Below are positions 28,310-37,105 of a stretch of DNA of 64,000 nucleotides, in pieces; within the stretch, counting starts at the first letter, position 1, and every line of letters begins with the position of its first letter. Source of the DNA: Desulfosporosinus acididurans. Its GTDB lineage: Bacteria; Bacillota; Desulfitobacteriia; Desulfitobacteriales; Desulfitobacteriaceae. The notes below the pieces were generated by a model. That model did no database searches. It had not been told where the DNA came from and saw nothing but the letters and a program-made list of their open reading frames with translations. The stretch lies in NCBI RefSeq assembly GCF_001029285.1, contig NZ_LDZY01000008.1, forward strand, positions 124,001 through 188,000, given 5' to 3'. The translations under genes and the position numbers were made by a program.

Positions 28310-28569
28310 CGAATAGTTGTTAGGATAGACAATAGGTATAAAGTTAGGTAGAATAGTGATGTAGAAGTCCTGTGATCCTTTCACAGGAGTAGTAAGGTAG
28401 AGCGTCATGAAGAGAACTAAAGAAGAAGTGTTGGATAATTAGTATGGGAGGATGGTTGAACATGGGGTATTCAGTGTCGGCAGTAAGCTATCCTTTTGAG
28501 GTAGCTTTTTTGTTTTTTACTGAAGTATGAATTCCTTAAAAAGTTGAGCAGAAGAAAGGTTGGTTGTTT
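28310..28569 (+). promoter_or_regulatory. Structured leader with terminator upstream of paaK-like gene
   Basis: Two hairpins: TCCTGTGA/TTCACAGGA near 28371-28389 and a terminator AAGCTATCC/GAGGTAGCTT at 28485-28507 followed by TTTTTGTTTTTT. The terminator sits 50 bases before the next gene and more than 170 after the last one, so it may be a leader attenuator or the end of a small RNA. No known riboswitch class was recognised. Confidence 0.5.
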
Positions 28570-29865
28570 GTGATCTGGAATAGAGAGCAAGAATGCATGA
28601 GCCGACATCAGCTTAAAGAACTTCAATTGGAGCGTCTGAAGTGGACAGTGAATAGAGTTTACAACAACGTTCCGCATTATCGAGCTAAATTTGATGAATT
28701 GGGGATTAAGCCTGAGGCTATTAAAGCCTTGGATGATCTAAAGTACTTACCTTTTACCACTAAGATTGATTTAAGGGATAACTATCCCTTTGGACTTTTT
28801 GCTGTTCCACGTAAAGATATCATTCGTGTGCATGCTTCTTCCGGTACCACAGGACGGCCTGTTGTTGTAGGATATACAGCCAATGATCTAAAGATTTGGA
28901 CCGATCTTACTGCACGAATGGTCACTTTGGCAGGAGTTACCTCCGACGATGTAGCTCAGATTGCCTTTAATTATGGTTTATTCACCGGTGGATTTGGGCT
29001 GCATTATGGTTTGGAAAGGGCTGGCGCTCTTGTAGTTCCGGCTTCGGGCGGGAATACGGAACGCCAACTTATGCTCATGCAGGATTTTGGCACGACTGTT
29101 CTAATTTCCACGCCAAGTTACTCTCTGTATATTGCCGAGGTGGCAGAAAAGATGGGCATTGATATCTCTTCTTTAAAGCTGAGGATAGGCCTATTCGGAG
29201 GCGAACCATGGACAGAAGAAATGCGCAGGGAGATTGAAACGAGACTTCACATATCGGCTTCTGATAATTATGGACTTAGTGAGGTCATGGGGCCGGGAGT
29301 AGCCGGAGAATGTGAGTTCAAATGCGGGCATCATATTGCAGAAGATCACTTCATTGTTGAAACAATAAATCCGGAAACCGGTGAAGTTCTTGAGCCGGGT
29401 GAAGAAGGGGAATTGGTTTTTACCTCTTTAACTAAGGAAGCTTTTCCTGTCATACGTTTTCGAACGAAAGACATTTCGCGTGTTAGTCAAGAACCTTGTC
29501 AGTGCGGCCGTAGTACTGCCCGGATGCGCAAAGTTGTGGGCCGAACGGATGATATGTTGATTATTCGCGGGGTTAACGTTTTTCCGTCTCAGATTGAAAG
29601 TGTCCTGATGGCTATCGAGGGCATCAGTCCACACTATATTATTAATGTTTATAAACACAATTTTTTGGATGAACTTGAAGTCGTTGTTGAGTTGACCCGG
29701 GAAGATTTGCTTGAACCATATTCGAAGCTTGAAGATTTTTCAGCATACATTCGGCAGAAATTGCACGGGGTGCTTTCTATTAACGTACGTTTGAAAGTTG
29801 TCCAGCCGGGAACTTTGGAACGAAGTGCCGGAAAGGCCAAAAGGGTCTTCGATTATCGTAATTAG
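28570..29865 (+). CDS. paaK: Phenylacetate-CoA ligase-like adenylate-forming enzyme
   Basis: Activates an aryl-acid (typically phenylacetate) to its CoA thioester through an adenylate; cytoplasmic. The 431-residue length and all PaaK blocks are present: P-loop HASSGTTGRPVVVGYT, SDNYGLSEVMGPGVAGEC, FRTKDISRVSQEPCQCGRS, and the C-terminal hinge/lysine region GTLERSAGKAKRVFDYRN. GTG at 28570 gives the usual N-terminus (IWNREQECMSR). In anaerobes such genes often accompany indolepyruvate ferredoxin oxidoreductase; no such gene lies beside it. Preceded by a leader with a terminator. Confidence 0.9.
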   Translation: MIWNREQECMSRHQLKELQLERLKWTVNRVYNNVPHYRAKFDELGIKPEAIKALDDLKYLPFTTKIDLRDNYPFGLFAVPRKDIIRVHASSGTTGRPVVVGYTANDLKIWTDLTARMVTLAGVTSDDVAQIAFNYGLFTGGFGLHYGLERAGALVVPASGGNTERQLMLMQDFGTTVLISTPSYSLYIAEVAEKMGIDISSLKLRIGLFGGEPWTEEMRREIETRLHISASDNYGLSEVMGPGVAGECEFKCGHHIAEDHFIVETINPETGEVLEPGEEGELVFTSLTKEAFPVIRFRTKDISRVSQEPCQCGRSTARMRKVVGRTDDMLIIRGVNVFPSQIESVLMAIEGISPHYIINVYKHNFLDELEVVVELTREDLLEPYSKLEDFSAYIRQKLHGVLSINVRLKVVQPGTLERSAGKAKRVFDYRN

Positions 29866-29946
29866 TGTCCATTGATCATATTGGTTAATCTAAGATCATA
29901 TTGTTTTTTCGGTTTTTGTTAGATACTTAGAAAAATGACATTAAAT

Positions 29947-29991
29947 AAAGAAGCATATCAATCGTTATACATTGGTATGCTTCTTTGTTTT
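29947..29991 (+). terminator. Intrinsic terminator after paaK-like gene
   Basis: AAAGAAGCATA pairs with TATGCTTCTTT, with inner CAAT/ATTG pairing, and is followed by GTTTT. Confidence 0.85.
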
Positions 29992-30101
29992 GCTCCCCTT
30001 ACCAGGCAGATCTATTCTTGCTCATCTATCTATAAAAACCTTATAATGGTTAGAGAAAAAGATTGTATTCTTCACCCAGGGAATGACTACAAGGAGAACG
30101 T

Positions 30102-30977
30102 ATGATTATCAAAAAATATCACAGTTTAAACGAGCCAGTAATGAGCCGGGTTTTAGAACTTGAAAACGTTTGCAACGATTACGATCGGCTTAAAGGAAGT
30201 GTTTTTTTGGATACTTCTTTAAATTTTAACCAAGCGATCCCCGGCATTTTTCTGCTTTATGATTGCCAAACATTAATTAGCATGTTATCGATGTTCATAC
30301 CAAGTCATTTGGAAGTTGAAATTTCGGCAATGACGAGACCGGAGTACCGGCAGAATGGCTATTTTACTGCTTTGTTGGAACAGGCTGTTGAAGAATTACG
30401 CAGTCACAACATCCCGGAAATTCTTTTTGTCTGTGAAAAGCCTTCAGATGTAGGTAAAGATGTTCTTCTTAATCATTTGCAAGCTAGCTATGAACATACC
30501 GAATATTATATGAGTATACCCCGAGGTGGACAATACAATCTGGGAAAGCAGCGATTGTCTCTTACCAAAGCCACTCTTCAGGACTTGGAAATACTTATTC
30601 AGCTTAGCAGCGAGATATTTGAAGACAATTATGATGATGCAAAGAGTCTGATTCAGAATTGCCTTAATTCGCAAACCCGAGAGCAATATCTAGTTACCGT
30701 TGATGATAAACCTATGGGAATAGCTTCAGTCAATCATTTGGCTGTTGAAGAAGCCTCGATTTTTGGCTTGGGGATTCTATCCGAATATAGAGGTAATGGT
30801 TATGGTCAAGAACTCTTGAAGCTAATTCTAAAAAACTTGTGGAACCGAGGTAAGCAGCAGGTAACTCTTGAAGTTGACAGCAAAAATGACCGCGCTTTTA
30901 GGCTATACCAAGGGATGGGGTTTCGCATAGAACTTGCCTATGACTTTTATCGCAAGCAAGTTGCCGAATTTTGCTGA
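30102..30977 (+). CDS. Tandem GNAT N-acetyltransferase
   Basis: 291-residue cytoplasmic protein with two GNAT folds. The first (about 1-135) has a weak acetyl-CoA loop (RPEYRQNGYFTALLEQA). The second (about 150-290) is canonical: GILSEYRGNGYGQELLKLIL as motif A, followed by LEVDSKNDRAFRLYQGMGF. Tandem GNATs of this size are common in Firmicutes; substrates are mostly unknown. Good site AAGGAG before the ATG. The NRDE-family gene follows 39 bases later in the same direction. Confidence 0.85.
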   Translation: MIIKKYHSLNEPVMSRVLELENVCNDYDRLKGSVFLDTSLNFNQAIPGIFLLYDCQTLISMLSMFIPSHLEVEISAMTRPEYRQNGYFTALLEQAVEELRSHNIPEILFVCEKPSDVGKDVLLNHLQASYEHTEYYMSIPRGGQYNLGKQRLSLTKATLQDLEILIQLSSEIFEDNYDDAKSLIQNCLNSQTREQYLVTVDDKPMGIASVNHLAVEEASIFGLGILSEYRGNGYGQELLKLILKNLWNRGKQQVTLEVDSKNDRAFRLYQGMGFRIELAYDFYRKQVAEFC

Positions 30978-31016
30978 TCAGACTTTAAGGGGGAATAGAA
31001 TGGAGGTAAACCAACA

Positions 31017-31793
31017 TTGTGTCTTATAATTTTTGCCTATGACATTCTTCCCGACTATCACCTTGTTCTTGCAGCTAATAGGGATGAATTCTATAATCGC
31101 CCGACAGCGGCTGCGAATTTTTGGGAGCCCGAATCCAAGATTTTGGCTGGGCAGGATCTGGAAATGCTGGGGACTTGGATGGGGATTACCAGAGCAGGCC
31201 GTTTTGCCGCTTTGACAAATTTTCGCGATCCTGCCTCACAAATCAAGAATCCAAGATCCAGGGGATTTCTTGTCAGGGATTTTCTCAGGTCTGAGGAGCC
31301 GCCTCAGCGATATCTGGAAAACGTTAACCATACCCAGTCTTTATATAATCCCTTTAATCTTCTTGCAGGAGATCTTTCATGCTTAATGTATTTCAGTAAC
31401 CAAGGGCCTGTAGTGCGAGACCTAAAACCCGGATATTATGGTCTCAGCAATCATTTTTTGGATACACCCTGGCCGAAAGTTCAAAAAAGCAAAGATGCCT
31501 TGATTAATTATTTGGAATTAAACCCTGAAGGATTGATTGCTCCGGAGAGCCTTTTTGAAATCCTTGCCGACACTAACCCGGCTCAAGATGAAGAGTTGCC
31601 TGATACAGGGATAAGCCGTGATCGTGAAAAGATACTTTCGCCAATTTTTATTGCAGGAAAGGATTATGGAACCAGATCATCGACTGTGCTCCTTCTTGAC
31701 CGAAAACAAAACGTGTTTTTTCAGGAAAGAAGCTTCTACGGCAATAGTAAGTCTTGGCGTGAAGTCATTTATCAGTTCAAATTAGACACATGA
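31017..31793 (+). CDS. NRDE/TANGO2-family protein
   Basis: 258-residue protein of the NRDE family, named for the motif AANRDEFYNRPT seen at about residues 20-31. The N-terminus MCLIIFAY places Cys at position 2, as in Ntn-hydrolase relatives. TTG start, 9 bases after GGAGGT. Eukaryotic TANGO2 homologues are tied to haem or lipid homeostasis, but bacterial function is unclear. Likely co-transcribed with the tandem GNAT gene upstream. Confidence 0.85.
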   Translation: MCLIIFAYDILPDYHLVLAANRDEFYNRPTAAANFWEPESKILAGQDLEMLGTWMGITRAGRFAALTNFRDPASQIKNPRSRGFLVRDFLRSEEPPQRYLENVNHTQSLYNPFNLLAGDLSCLMYFSNQGPVVRDLKPGYYGLSNHFLDTPWPKVQKSKDALINYLELNPEGLIAPESLFEILADTNPAQDEELPDTGISRDREKILSPIFIAGKDYGTRSSTVLLLDRKQNVFFQERSFYGNSKSWREVIYQFKLDT

Positions 31794-31808
31794 CAACTAT
31801 GAATTATT

Positions 31809-31838
31809 GATGTTCAGCTTTAGCTGAACGAGTTCACT
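31809..31838 (+). repeat. Dispersed palindromic repeat, 3' module (copy 7)
   Basis: GATGTTCAGCTTTAGCTGAA followed by CGAGTTCACT, identical to the 3' module consensus, just after the NRDE gene. Confidence 0.65.
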
Positions 31839-32000
31839 GTAGCTTGAATAATTGTCATCAAGTCCACAAATTCAGGCTTCAGATCGCTAAAGAATAGGAA
31901 TATTTTCCATATCTTTATTAAAAGATGGTATACTAGCAGGAGAGAGACAAGAGTATTTTGAAGAATTTTCGAAATTGTTAGTAAGAAAGGTTTTGATCTT

Positions 32001-33596
32001 ATGTCAAACCAACAAGATACCCCAGTCATTCTGGCTGATCAAGTTCAGACAACTCTTACTTACCTTGAACCACTTTCCCGGAAGGCTTTTTTAGCGCTTG
32101 TTCCTCCAAGTTCTTTGAATAACCGTGCTGATGTGGATCAAGTACGTCAGCAATTAGAAAACATGTTTAACCCAGTGCGTATCCCTTTGGCTTTAATGAG
32201 TAAAATTCCCGATCTCTGCCGCAGTTCGGAATGGCAAATAACGGCTACTTTGGCCGAAACAGGTTTAGGCTGGGAGCTTATCGAGATCGAACCAGGGAAT
32301 AGGACTCAGGAGCAATTTGGTTTGGCCGTAGACATTGGAACAACGACAGTGGTTGTTTATTTAATCAACTTATGTAACGGAGACATTTTAGGGCATGCTG
32401 CAGATTACAATGGTCAGATAAGTTTGGGTGAAGATATATTAAGCCGCATTCGTCAGGCGGCTGAACCTGGTGGTATAAAACGTCTGCAAACCTTAATATT
32501 AGATACTCTTAATCGCTTAATTCGGTCTGTCTGCTCTTCCTTGATAAAGCCCTCTCAGATAACTGCAGCAGCTATCGGAGCTAATACAACAATGATTCAT
32601 CTTTTGCTTGGTCTCGACCCTGCTTCGATTTGCCGTGCTCCCTATACGCCGATTGTTAATAATCCAGGCTTAATCCCTGCAGGTGAGCTAGGCCTGGAGA
32701 TTCATCCCTTAGCGCCGATTTATTGTCTGCCCAGTATTGGCAGTTACTTAGGCGGAGATGTAATTGGCGGGGTTTTAGTCAGCGGCATGCACAAGAAATC
32801 TGATGTTTCCTTGTTTGTGGATATTGGCACTAATGGAGAAATAGTTATGGGCAATGAGGAATGGCTTGTAGCCTGTGCAGGAGCAGCCGGACCGGCCTTA
32901 GAGGGCGGGGTGACGACGTTTGGCATGCGGGCCGAGCCTGGAGCAGTCGATCATGTGGTCATTGATGGAGAGAGCGGAGGAGTTCGCTATACAACCATTG
33001 GCGATAAACCGGCACGGGGAATTTGCGGTTCAGGTTTAGTGGATATTTTAGCAGAGCTTTTTTTAAAGGGGATAATTGACCGGACAGCTCACTTTACAGA
33101 GGGCAGAGAGGAGTTTGTCATTGTTCCGGCAGGAGAGACAGCTATGGGAAAGGATATTGTTGTTAATCAGATTGATATTAATAACTTTATGGCAACCAAA
33201 GGAGCAGTCAACTCAGCGACGGATCTTCTGCTGGAAAATGTAGGCTGTCCTTGGCAGGATATTGGCAATTTTTATGCCGCGGGAGCCTTCGGTCAATACT
33301 TGCCGGTAGAATCCGCTGTTACGATTGGTCTTTATCCGGATCTCCCCCGAACTTCCATCATCCGTTTAGGCAACAGTTCAGGTGAGGCTGCCAGGCAGGT
33401 TCTGATCTCGCGCACGAAGCGTAAGGAGGCTGAGGCTATTGCCTCTAAGGTGACCTATTTTGAATTAAATGCCAATTCTTCCTTTATGGAAAAATTCGTA
33501 AGCAGCAAATTCCTCCCCCACACGGAGCTTGATCGCTATCCAAGTGTTAAAAAGAAATTAGAAAGCCGACTTAACTTCTCTATGGATGCACTATAA
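32001..33596 (+). CDS. ASKHA-domain (DUF4445) protein, RACo-like without ferredoxin domain
   Basis: 531-residue protein with the ASKHA ATPase fold of corrinoid-protein reductive activators (RACo, RamA). The phosphate loops are [12 protein letters not shown] (about 110) and [14 protein letters not shown] (about 275); other marks are [30 protein letters not shown] and [12 protein letters not shown]. RACo-type proteins usually begin with a [2Fe-2S] plant-type ferredoxin domain; here residues 1-105 have no such cysteine cluster, so electrons would have to come from another protein. The methyltransferase-type URO-D homologue at 27431 might be functionally related (inference). Its last 6 bases overlap the chemoreceptor gene on the other strand. 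Confidence 0.85.
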   Translation: MSNQQDTPVILADQVQTTLTYLEPLSRKAFLALVPPSSLNNRADVDQVRQQLENMFNPVRIPLALMSKIPDLCRSSEWQITATLAETGLGWELIEIEPGNRTQEQFGLAVDIGTTTVVVYLINLCNGDILGHAADYNGQISLGEDILSRIRQAAEPGGIKRLQTLILDTLNRLIRSVCSSLIKPSQITAAAIGANTTMIHLLLGLDPASICRAPYTPIVNNPGLIPAGELGLEIHPLAPIYCLPSIGSYLGGDVIGGVLVSGMHKKSDVSLFVDIGTNGEIVMGNEEWLVACAGAAGPALEGGVTTFGMRAEPGAVDHVVIDGESGGVRYTTIGDKPARGICGSGLVDILAELFLKGIIDRTAHFTEGREEFVIVPAGETAMGKDIVVNQIDINNFMATKGAVNSATDLLLENVGCPWQDIGNFYAAGAFGQYLPVESAVTIGLYPDLPRTSIIRLGNSSGEAARQVLISRTKRKEAEAIASKVTYFELNANSSFMEKFVSSKFLPHTELDRYPSVKKKLESRLNFSMDAL

Positions 33597-34592
33597 GGTT
33601 TCGCTAACGATGGCTGACCACTTTTTGCCTTTATAGGCGTTATAACCGCGAGTATGAGCGTAACCATAAATTTTTGTACCTTTTGTATTTTGATCAAAAA
33701 TGTAGCCGTAGGTTTCTCCTTTTATGGCAAACTGGGCAGCCTTAAGTTGGCTTAAATTATCGGTAAGGATTCCTTTGCGGTTCCGGCAGGCGATGACATA
33801 CCCATCTTTGTTGATAATGAAAATATCCCCATTCTTACCGATACGGGCAGAATCGATAATATCGTAGATAAAATTCCAATTAAATCTTGTGGAAAAATAG
33901 CCCAACAATTGATTTTCCTCACTGCGAATAGGACAGGTATAAGCGACAGTGTGCAGCTTGCTGACTTGAGAAAAATAAAGATCACTGACTGAGATGGCAT
34001 CCGCGGATTTAGCGTCTTTAAACCAGTCTTTGTCGGACATATCTTCTCCGATCAGTTCATGATGAACACCGGCTGCAACGATTTTACCTTCTGTATTAAG
34101 CACATATAAATCGAGATAGACTTCATAGATATCAACAAGTTTTTTCAAGAGATCATTAGTTAGGGATATCTTGTCGGTCCCGGCAGAACTCAAGCAGTTT
34201 TTTACTTTGTCAAATGTGGCCCAAGCCTGAGCATCACAATTGCGTTCGAAAAGGTTGCGGTCGATCTTATCGATTGTATCATAAGCTACATCTGCTGTTC
34301 GGACAGCCATGACTTCATTGGCTTTGGATTGAATGTTTTGGATAATCGTTGTACTTTCTTTCGTAGATGTTAGGCTTCGGGTGGCAAGCTTTTTAATTTC
34401 ATCGGCAACGACGCTAAATCCTCGTCCGGCTTCGCCTGCCCGTGCCGCTTCAATCGCTGAGTTAAGAGACAGAAGATTCGTATGTTGGGCAATTTGGTGT
34501 ATGGAATCAATCACTTGGCTCATTTCCAGGTTGGCTTCTTTCAGTTCGTTAAGTAAAACGGAAGTATCGAGACTTAAATTATTGCTGGACAT
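33591..34592 (-). CDS. Soluble chemoreceptor-like protein with N-terminal MCP tip and C-terminal Cache domain
   Basis: 333-residue protein with reversed, membrane-free architecture. The N-terminus (about 1-95) is a short methyl-accepting signalling hairpin with the conserved tip sequence [20 protein letters not shown] followed by [14 protein letters not shown], which binds CheA/CheW. A helical linker leads to a Cache-type sensor domain (about 140-333; [37 protein letters not shown]). No transmembrane helix is visible, so the Cache domain would sense a cytoplasmic ligand. Start at 34592 follows GAGGTG. A terminator-like hairpin lies in its 5' leader. Confidence 0.82.
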   Translation of the reverse strand: MSSNNLSLDTSVLLNELKEANLEMSQVIDSIHQIAQHTNLLSLNSAIEAARAGEAGRGFSVVADEIKKLATRSLTSTKESTTIIQNIQSKANEVMAVRTADVAYDTIDKIDRNLFERNCDAQAWATFDKVKNCLSSAGTDKISLTNDLLKKLVDIYEVYLDLYVLNTEGKIVAAGVHHELIGEDMSDKDWFKDAKSADAISVSDLYFSQVSKLHTVAYTCPIRSEENQLLGYFSTRFNWNFIYDIIDSARIGKNGDIFIINKDGYVIACRNRKGILTDNLSQLKAAQFAIKGETYGYIFDQNTKGTKIYGYAHTRGYNAYKGKKWSAIVSETL

Positions 34593-34607
34593 GCTGAAAC
34601 ACCTCAC

Positions 34608-34643
34608 AAAAAAAATAGCCTACCTGAAAAAATCAGGTAGGCT
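34608..34643 (-). terminator. Leader terminator/attenuator upstream of the chemoreceptor gene
   Basis: Read on the minus strand, AGCCTACCTGA pairs with TCAGGTAGGCT and is followed by ATTTTTTTT, a strong intrinsic terminator ending 16 bases before the start codon and only a few bases after the predicted transcription start. No gene precedes it on that strand for 870 bases. Confidence 0.75.
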
Positions 34644-34663
34644 TCGTTGCCACGTTAGAACTT

Positions 34664-34691
34664 ATTATATGACAGATGAGAGGTTTTGCAA
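34664..34691 (-). promoter_or_regulatory. Sigma-A-like promoter of the chemoreceptor gene
   Basis: On the minus strand TTGCAA, 16 bases, TATAAT. Transcript start would be around 34655, directly before the leader terminator. Confidence 0.6.
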
Positions 34692-34826
34692 AGTATTTCT
34701 TTTATCTATTGAGATGAAGATATGACCCTACGAGACATATGCTTTTTGTATCAAATTCAACCCTATCTGATGAACAAAACTCTGAACAAGGCATTTGATA
34801 TATTAGTCAGCGTCCTCGAAGACGAC

Positions 34827-34865
34827 AAAATGGCACCTTCGGAAAATTTACGAAGGTGCCATTTT
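34827..34865. terminator. Perfect 15-bp hairpin in the chemoreceptor-MarR intergenic region
   Basis: AAAATGGCACCTTCG and CGAAGGTGCCATTTT form a perfect stem around a 9-base loop, flanked by A and T runs on both sides. It lies between divergent genes, so it may insulate them or end an unannotated transcript. Confidence 0.6.
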
Positions 34866-34931
34866 GAAATAATCATCAAAAGCAGGACGTCATAAGAAAC
34901 TTGTTAATGTTAATTGAGTGAGGAAGAATCA

Positions 34932-35000
34932 TTGACAAATAAAAGGCCTCTGTGTAAAATAGTTCATAATAGAACTGTTTGTTTATGGACTATTTTACAC
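34932..35000 (+). promoter_or_regulatory. MarR gene promoter with overlapping operator
   Basis: TTGACA (34932-34937), 17 bases, TAAAAT (34955-34960). An inverted repeat GTGTAAAATAGTTCATAA (34952-34969) and TTATGGACTATTTTACAC (34983-35000) covers the -10 box and the start region, with an inner AGTTC/GAACT dyad. This is the layout expected for autorepression by the MarR protein encoded 11 bases further on. Confidence 0.75.
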
Positions 35001-35011
35001 GGAGGTGCCCT

Positions 35012-35476
35012 ATGAAAAATTTTAGCGACAAGGTTAAACTCGCTGCCGAGGTTGTTCAATCGTTTATGGTAATCAGTAAAAAACTCGTCAGCTTCACTCA
35101 ACAAAATGCTTCGAGCTTGGGTTTAACGATCCAACAGATGGGAATTATCAATACGATTTATTCCACGCCTAGTGCCACTCTTAAAGCGGTCACTGAAAAA
35201 CTGCAAATGTCTAAAAGCACAGTCAGTGTTAATGTCGAAGAACTTGTTAAGGCTGAACTTATTACGAGAAAAACAAGTGAAAATGATCGTCGGGAGATTA
35301 ATTTAACTCTTACGCCGGAAGGGTTAAAGTTAGCGCAGAAATCTTGTCAGAATGCTTCATCTTATAAAGCAATGGTGTCGGCTTTAGAAAATATATCTGC
35401 AGAAAAAATCCAAGATCTGCTGGAAACACATCAGGAGTTAGTGGCGAAGTTACAAGAGTATGATATCTCAATTTAA
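35012..35476 (+). CDS. MarR-family transcriptional regulator
   Basis: 154-residue winged-helix regulator. The helix-turn-helix region reads ATLKAVTEKLQMSKSTVSVN and the wing is KTSENDRREINLTLTPEGLK, with the D-x-R-R/E wing motif. Flanking helices would form the dimer. Start at 35012 follows CGGAGGTG; the frame to 34979 runs into the operator. Regulated target unknown; the palindrome over its own promoter suggests at least autoregulation. Stands alone. Confidence 0.9.
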   Translation: MKNFSDKVKLAAEVVQSFMVISKKLVSFTQQNASSLGLTIQQMGIINTIYSTPSATLKAVTEKLQMSKSTVSVNVEELVKAELITRKTSENDRREINLTLTPEGLKLAQKSCQNASSYKAMVSALENISAEKIQDLLETHQELVAKLQEYDISI

Positions 35477-35515
35477 AAAGGAAATTGGTTTCTGCTTAAA
35501 TATTAGTTTCAAAGG

Positions 35516-35923
35516 TTAATTGGGATACTCGGGAGTGGGGACTGTAAAGGATAACTGGCTGAATGTCAGAACATCCTTGAACTCCAGAAAGTTATAGGAA
35601 TTTTTTTGGGCATTTTCCATGAGTTCGGATAGGGGGGCGGCGGTCAGAATTACATCCTTAGGCTCCATCAGCTGGGCAATTAATTTAAAGTGTTGGGTAT
35701 TAAAACGTATGGCAATGTGTAAGTCATCAGTATATACCATTTGAAGAACGTAAGAGTCTTGATGTTCCGTCGCAAACCAATGATAGGTATAATTTGATAA
35801 GCCGGCCTGATTTATGGCTCTAATCGTTTCTTTGAATTCTTTAACGTAGAGAATTAAGACATCGCGTCCGTTTTCAAGTTTGCCAAAGGCAGATTGTTCA
35901 GGTGTGTAAGCCTGAGTAAACAT
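35516..35923 (-). CDS. Hypothetical protein, 135 residues
   Basis: Not recognised. Soluble alpha/beta protein without cysteines, signal peptide or membrane segment; the sequence starts MFTQAYTPEQSAFGKLENG and ends PTPEYPN. The start is well supported by AAGGGGGA 7 bases upstream, and codon use looks normal, so it is likely a real gene. Convergent with the MarR gene. Confidence 0.65.
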   Translation of the reverse strand: MFTQAYTPEQSAFGKLENGRDVLILYVKEFKETIRAINQAGLSNYTYHWFATEHQDSYVLQMVYTDDLHIAIRFNTQHFKLIAQLMEPKDVILTAAPLSELMENAQKNSYNFLEFKDVLTFSQLSFTVPTPEYPN

Positions 35924-36204
35924 TTAAATCCCCCTTAAAAATGCGAGAGCATATTTTTACTTACTTACTAATTAAGCGGTTAAGGCAAGAGAATAAACTT
36001 CATTTAGAATCAGTACAGGCTTAGTTTTCTCTAAATTCTATCATAAAAAAGATGCCTATGTGCAACTAATCTGCTGTTTTTCGCCAGATGCAGAAAAGCA
36101 AGTAGACAGTGCCCTCAATGGTTAGTTTAGTATTCTTTAAACGGTATTTAAGGGTATCTGGATTTAATTCGTTTGTTCCAATTCTAATATGGGGAGGGAG
36201 ATTT

Positions 36205-36474
36205 ATGGGAAATCCTTGTGGCCTGACAAAAGCAAATATTTTGGAAAGCACAGAAATAGACGGGATGCCCGTATATTTTGGCACAGGTGTAAATCCGGTC
36301 AATTCACCGGCTCAGTTTTTCGTGGCCTGGGGCAAAGATGTACTTGCAGATGGCTTAATACATACATACAACGTTAAGTCGGCCGAAAAGGGAATCGAAT
36401 GGTTTAGCGATGAGGATGAGGCTGAGGCCAAATATTTAAAGATTCGGCGTCTTTTACTGGGATGTTTGCTTTAA
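36205..36474 (+). CDS. Hypothetical small protein, 89 residues
   Basis: Not recognised. Acidic soluble protein starting MGNPCGLTKANILESTEIDG and containing YFGTGVNPVNSPAQFFVAWG. ATG at 36205 is preceded by GGGGAGGGAG, a strong site; the open frame upstream to 36109 has none. Nothing identifiable is present in the 281 bases before it. Followed by a repeat copy and a terminator. Confidence 0.6.
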   Translation: MGNPCGLTKANILESTEIDGMPVYFGTGVNPVNSPAQFFVAWGKDVLADGLIHTYNVKSAEKGIEWFSDEDEAEAKYLKIRRLLLGCLL

Positions 36475-36484
36475 CTCTGAGTGA

Positions 36485-36540
36485 GTGAACTCGTCCAGCT
36501 AAAGGCGCACTCTACCCTAGTTGAAGTTAACGAGAGACTC
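36485..36540 (-). repeat. Dispersed palindromic repeat, shortened inverted copy 8
   Basis: GTGAACTCGTCCAGCTAAAG runs directly into ACTCTACCCTAGTTGAAGTTAACGAGAGACTC. In copy 11 the same two segments are separated by about 75 bases, so this copy has an internal deletion. Confidence 0.6.
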
Positions 36541-36591
36541 ATTTAGCCCTTGAAAATGTGGTTGAGCTGATAAAATTAGCAGGGACGTGAC

Positions 36592-36643
36592 TAACGATAA
36601 TAGCTTGTACCGGGGTGATGCAAGGTGTTATCGTTATTTTTTT
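36592..36643 (+). terminator. Intrinsic terminator
   Basis: TAACGATAA pairs with TTATCGTTA, with inner CTTG/CAAG pairing, followed by TTTTTTT. Ends transcription from the 89-residue gene. Confidence 0.85.
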
Positions 36644-36683
36644 GTACCTGGCAAAAAAGCCTTTTCATTTTTTTAAAAAGGAG

Positions 36684-36738
36684 TATAATACATTTCAACA
36701 GTTAGATAATTATCTAAATATCTAAAGGTTTATCTGAT
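36684..36738 (+). promoter_or_regulatory. SdpR-type gene promoter and palindromic operator
   Basis: A TATAAT box at 36684-36689 (weak -35) is followed by a perfect 16-base palindrome TTAGATAATTATCTAA at 36702-36717 and a degenerate repeat ATCTAAAGGTTTATCTGA. Location just after the start site fits autorepression by the ArsR/SdpR-type protein downstream. Confidence 0.65.
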
Positions 36739-36744
36739 TTAAGA

Positions 36745-36801
36745 CTTCTACTTTTGCAAGTGGGAGCGGTTTCAAAGCTTTAGCAGAACGAGTTCACTGA
36801 A
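36745..36801 (+). repeat. Dispersed palindromic repeat, short copy 9 inside the sdpR leader
   Basis: GACTTCTACTTTTGCAAGTG and GGAGCGGTTTC (5' module) joined directly to AGCTTTAGCAGAACGAGTTC and ACT (3' module), the central part missing. It lies between the operator and the start of the regulator gene, so it is transcribed as leader. Confidence 0.6.
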
Positions 36802-36814
36802 GGAGCGTGATGGA

Positions 36815-37105
36815 ATGCTTAACCTACCCTTTAAAGCACTGGCAGATCCCACAAGGCGGAAGATAATTTTGCTGCTCAAAGAACATGATATGACTGCCGG
36901 TGAAATCGCGGACCAATTTAAGATGACGAAACCTAGCATTTCACATCATCTTAGTACGTTAAAACAGGCCCAGTTGGTAACGGATGAACGAAAGGGGCAA
37001 AACATTTACTATTCGTTAAATACGACAGTCTTTCAAGAAGTTGTTAATTGGTTTTTTAATGCCGGTCATGTCAATGAAGGAGGAAACAGCGATGAAGAAT
37101 GTTAG
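36815..37105 (+). CDS. sdpR: ArsR-family repressor (SdpR-like)
   Basis: 96-residue winged-helix repressor without the metal-binding cysteine box of ArsR/SmtB proteins. HTH region: MTAGEIADQFKMTKPSISHH followed by LSTLKQAQLV; wing: DERKGQNIYYSLN. The start LPFKALADPTRRKIILLL is typical of SdpR/YczG proteins. It overlaps the following SdpI-type gene by 14 bases, the same gene order as the autorepressor-immunity pair sdpR-sdpI in Bacillus, so signalling through SdpI is plausible. Confidence 0.85.
   Translation: MLNLPFKALADPTRRKIILLLKEHDMTAGEIADQFKMTKPSISHHLSTLKQAQLVTDERKGQNIYYSLNTTVFQEVVNWFFNAGHVNEGGNSDEEC

Noticed and set aside
28443-28530. 28-codon frame across the paaK leader terminator
   Set aside because: No convincing ribosome site and it simply reads through the terminator T-tract (Phe-rich end).
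34608-34740. c-di-GMP riboswitch upstream of the chemoreceptor gene
   Set aside because: Such genes often have one in Clostridia, and there is a terminator, but no GEMM aptamer sequence is present and the predicted transcript start leaves no room for it.
36109-36204. N-terminal extension of the 89-residue protein
   Set aside because: The extension has no ribosome site, whereas GGGGAGGGAG directly precedes ATG 36205.
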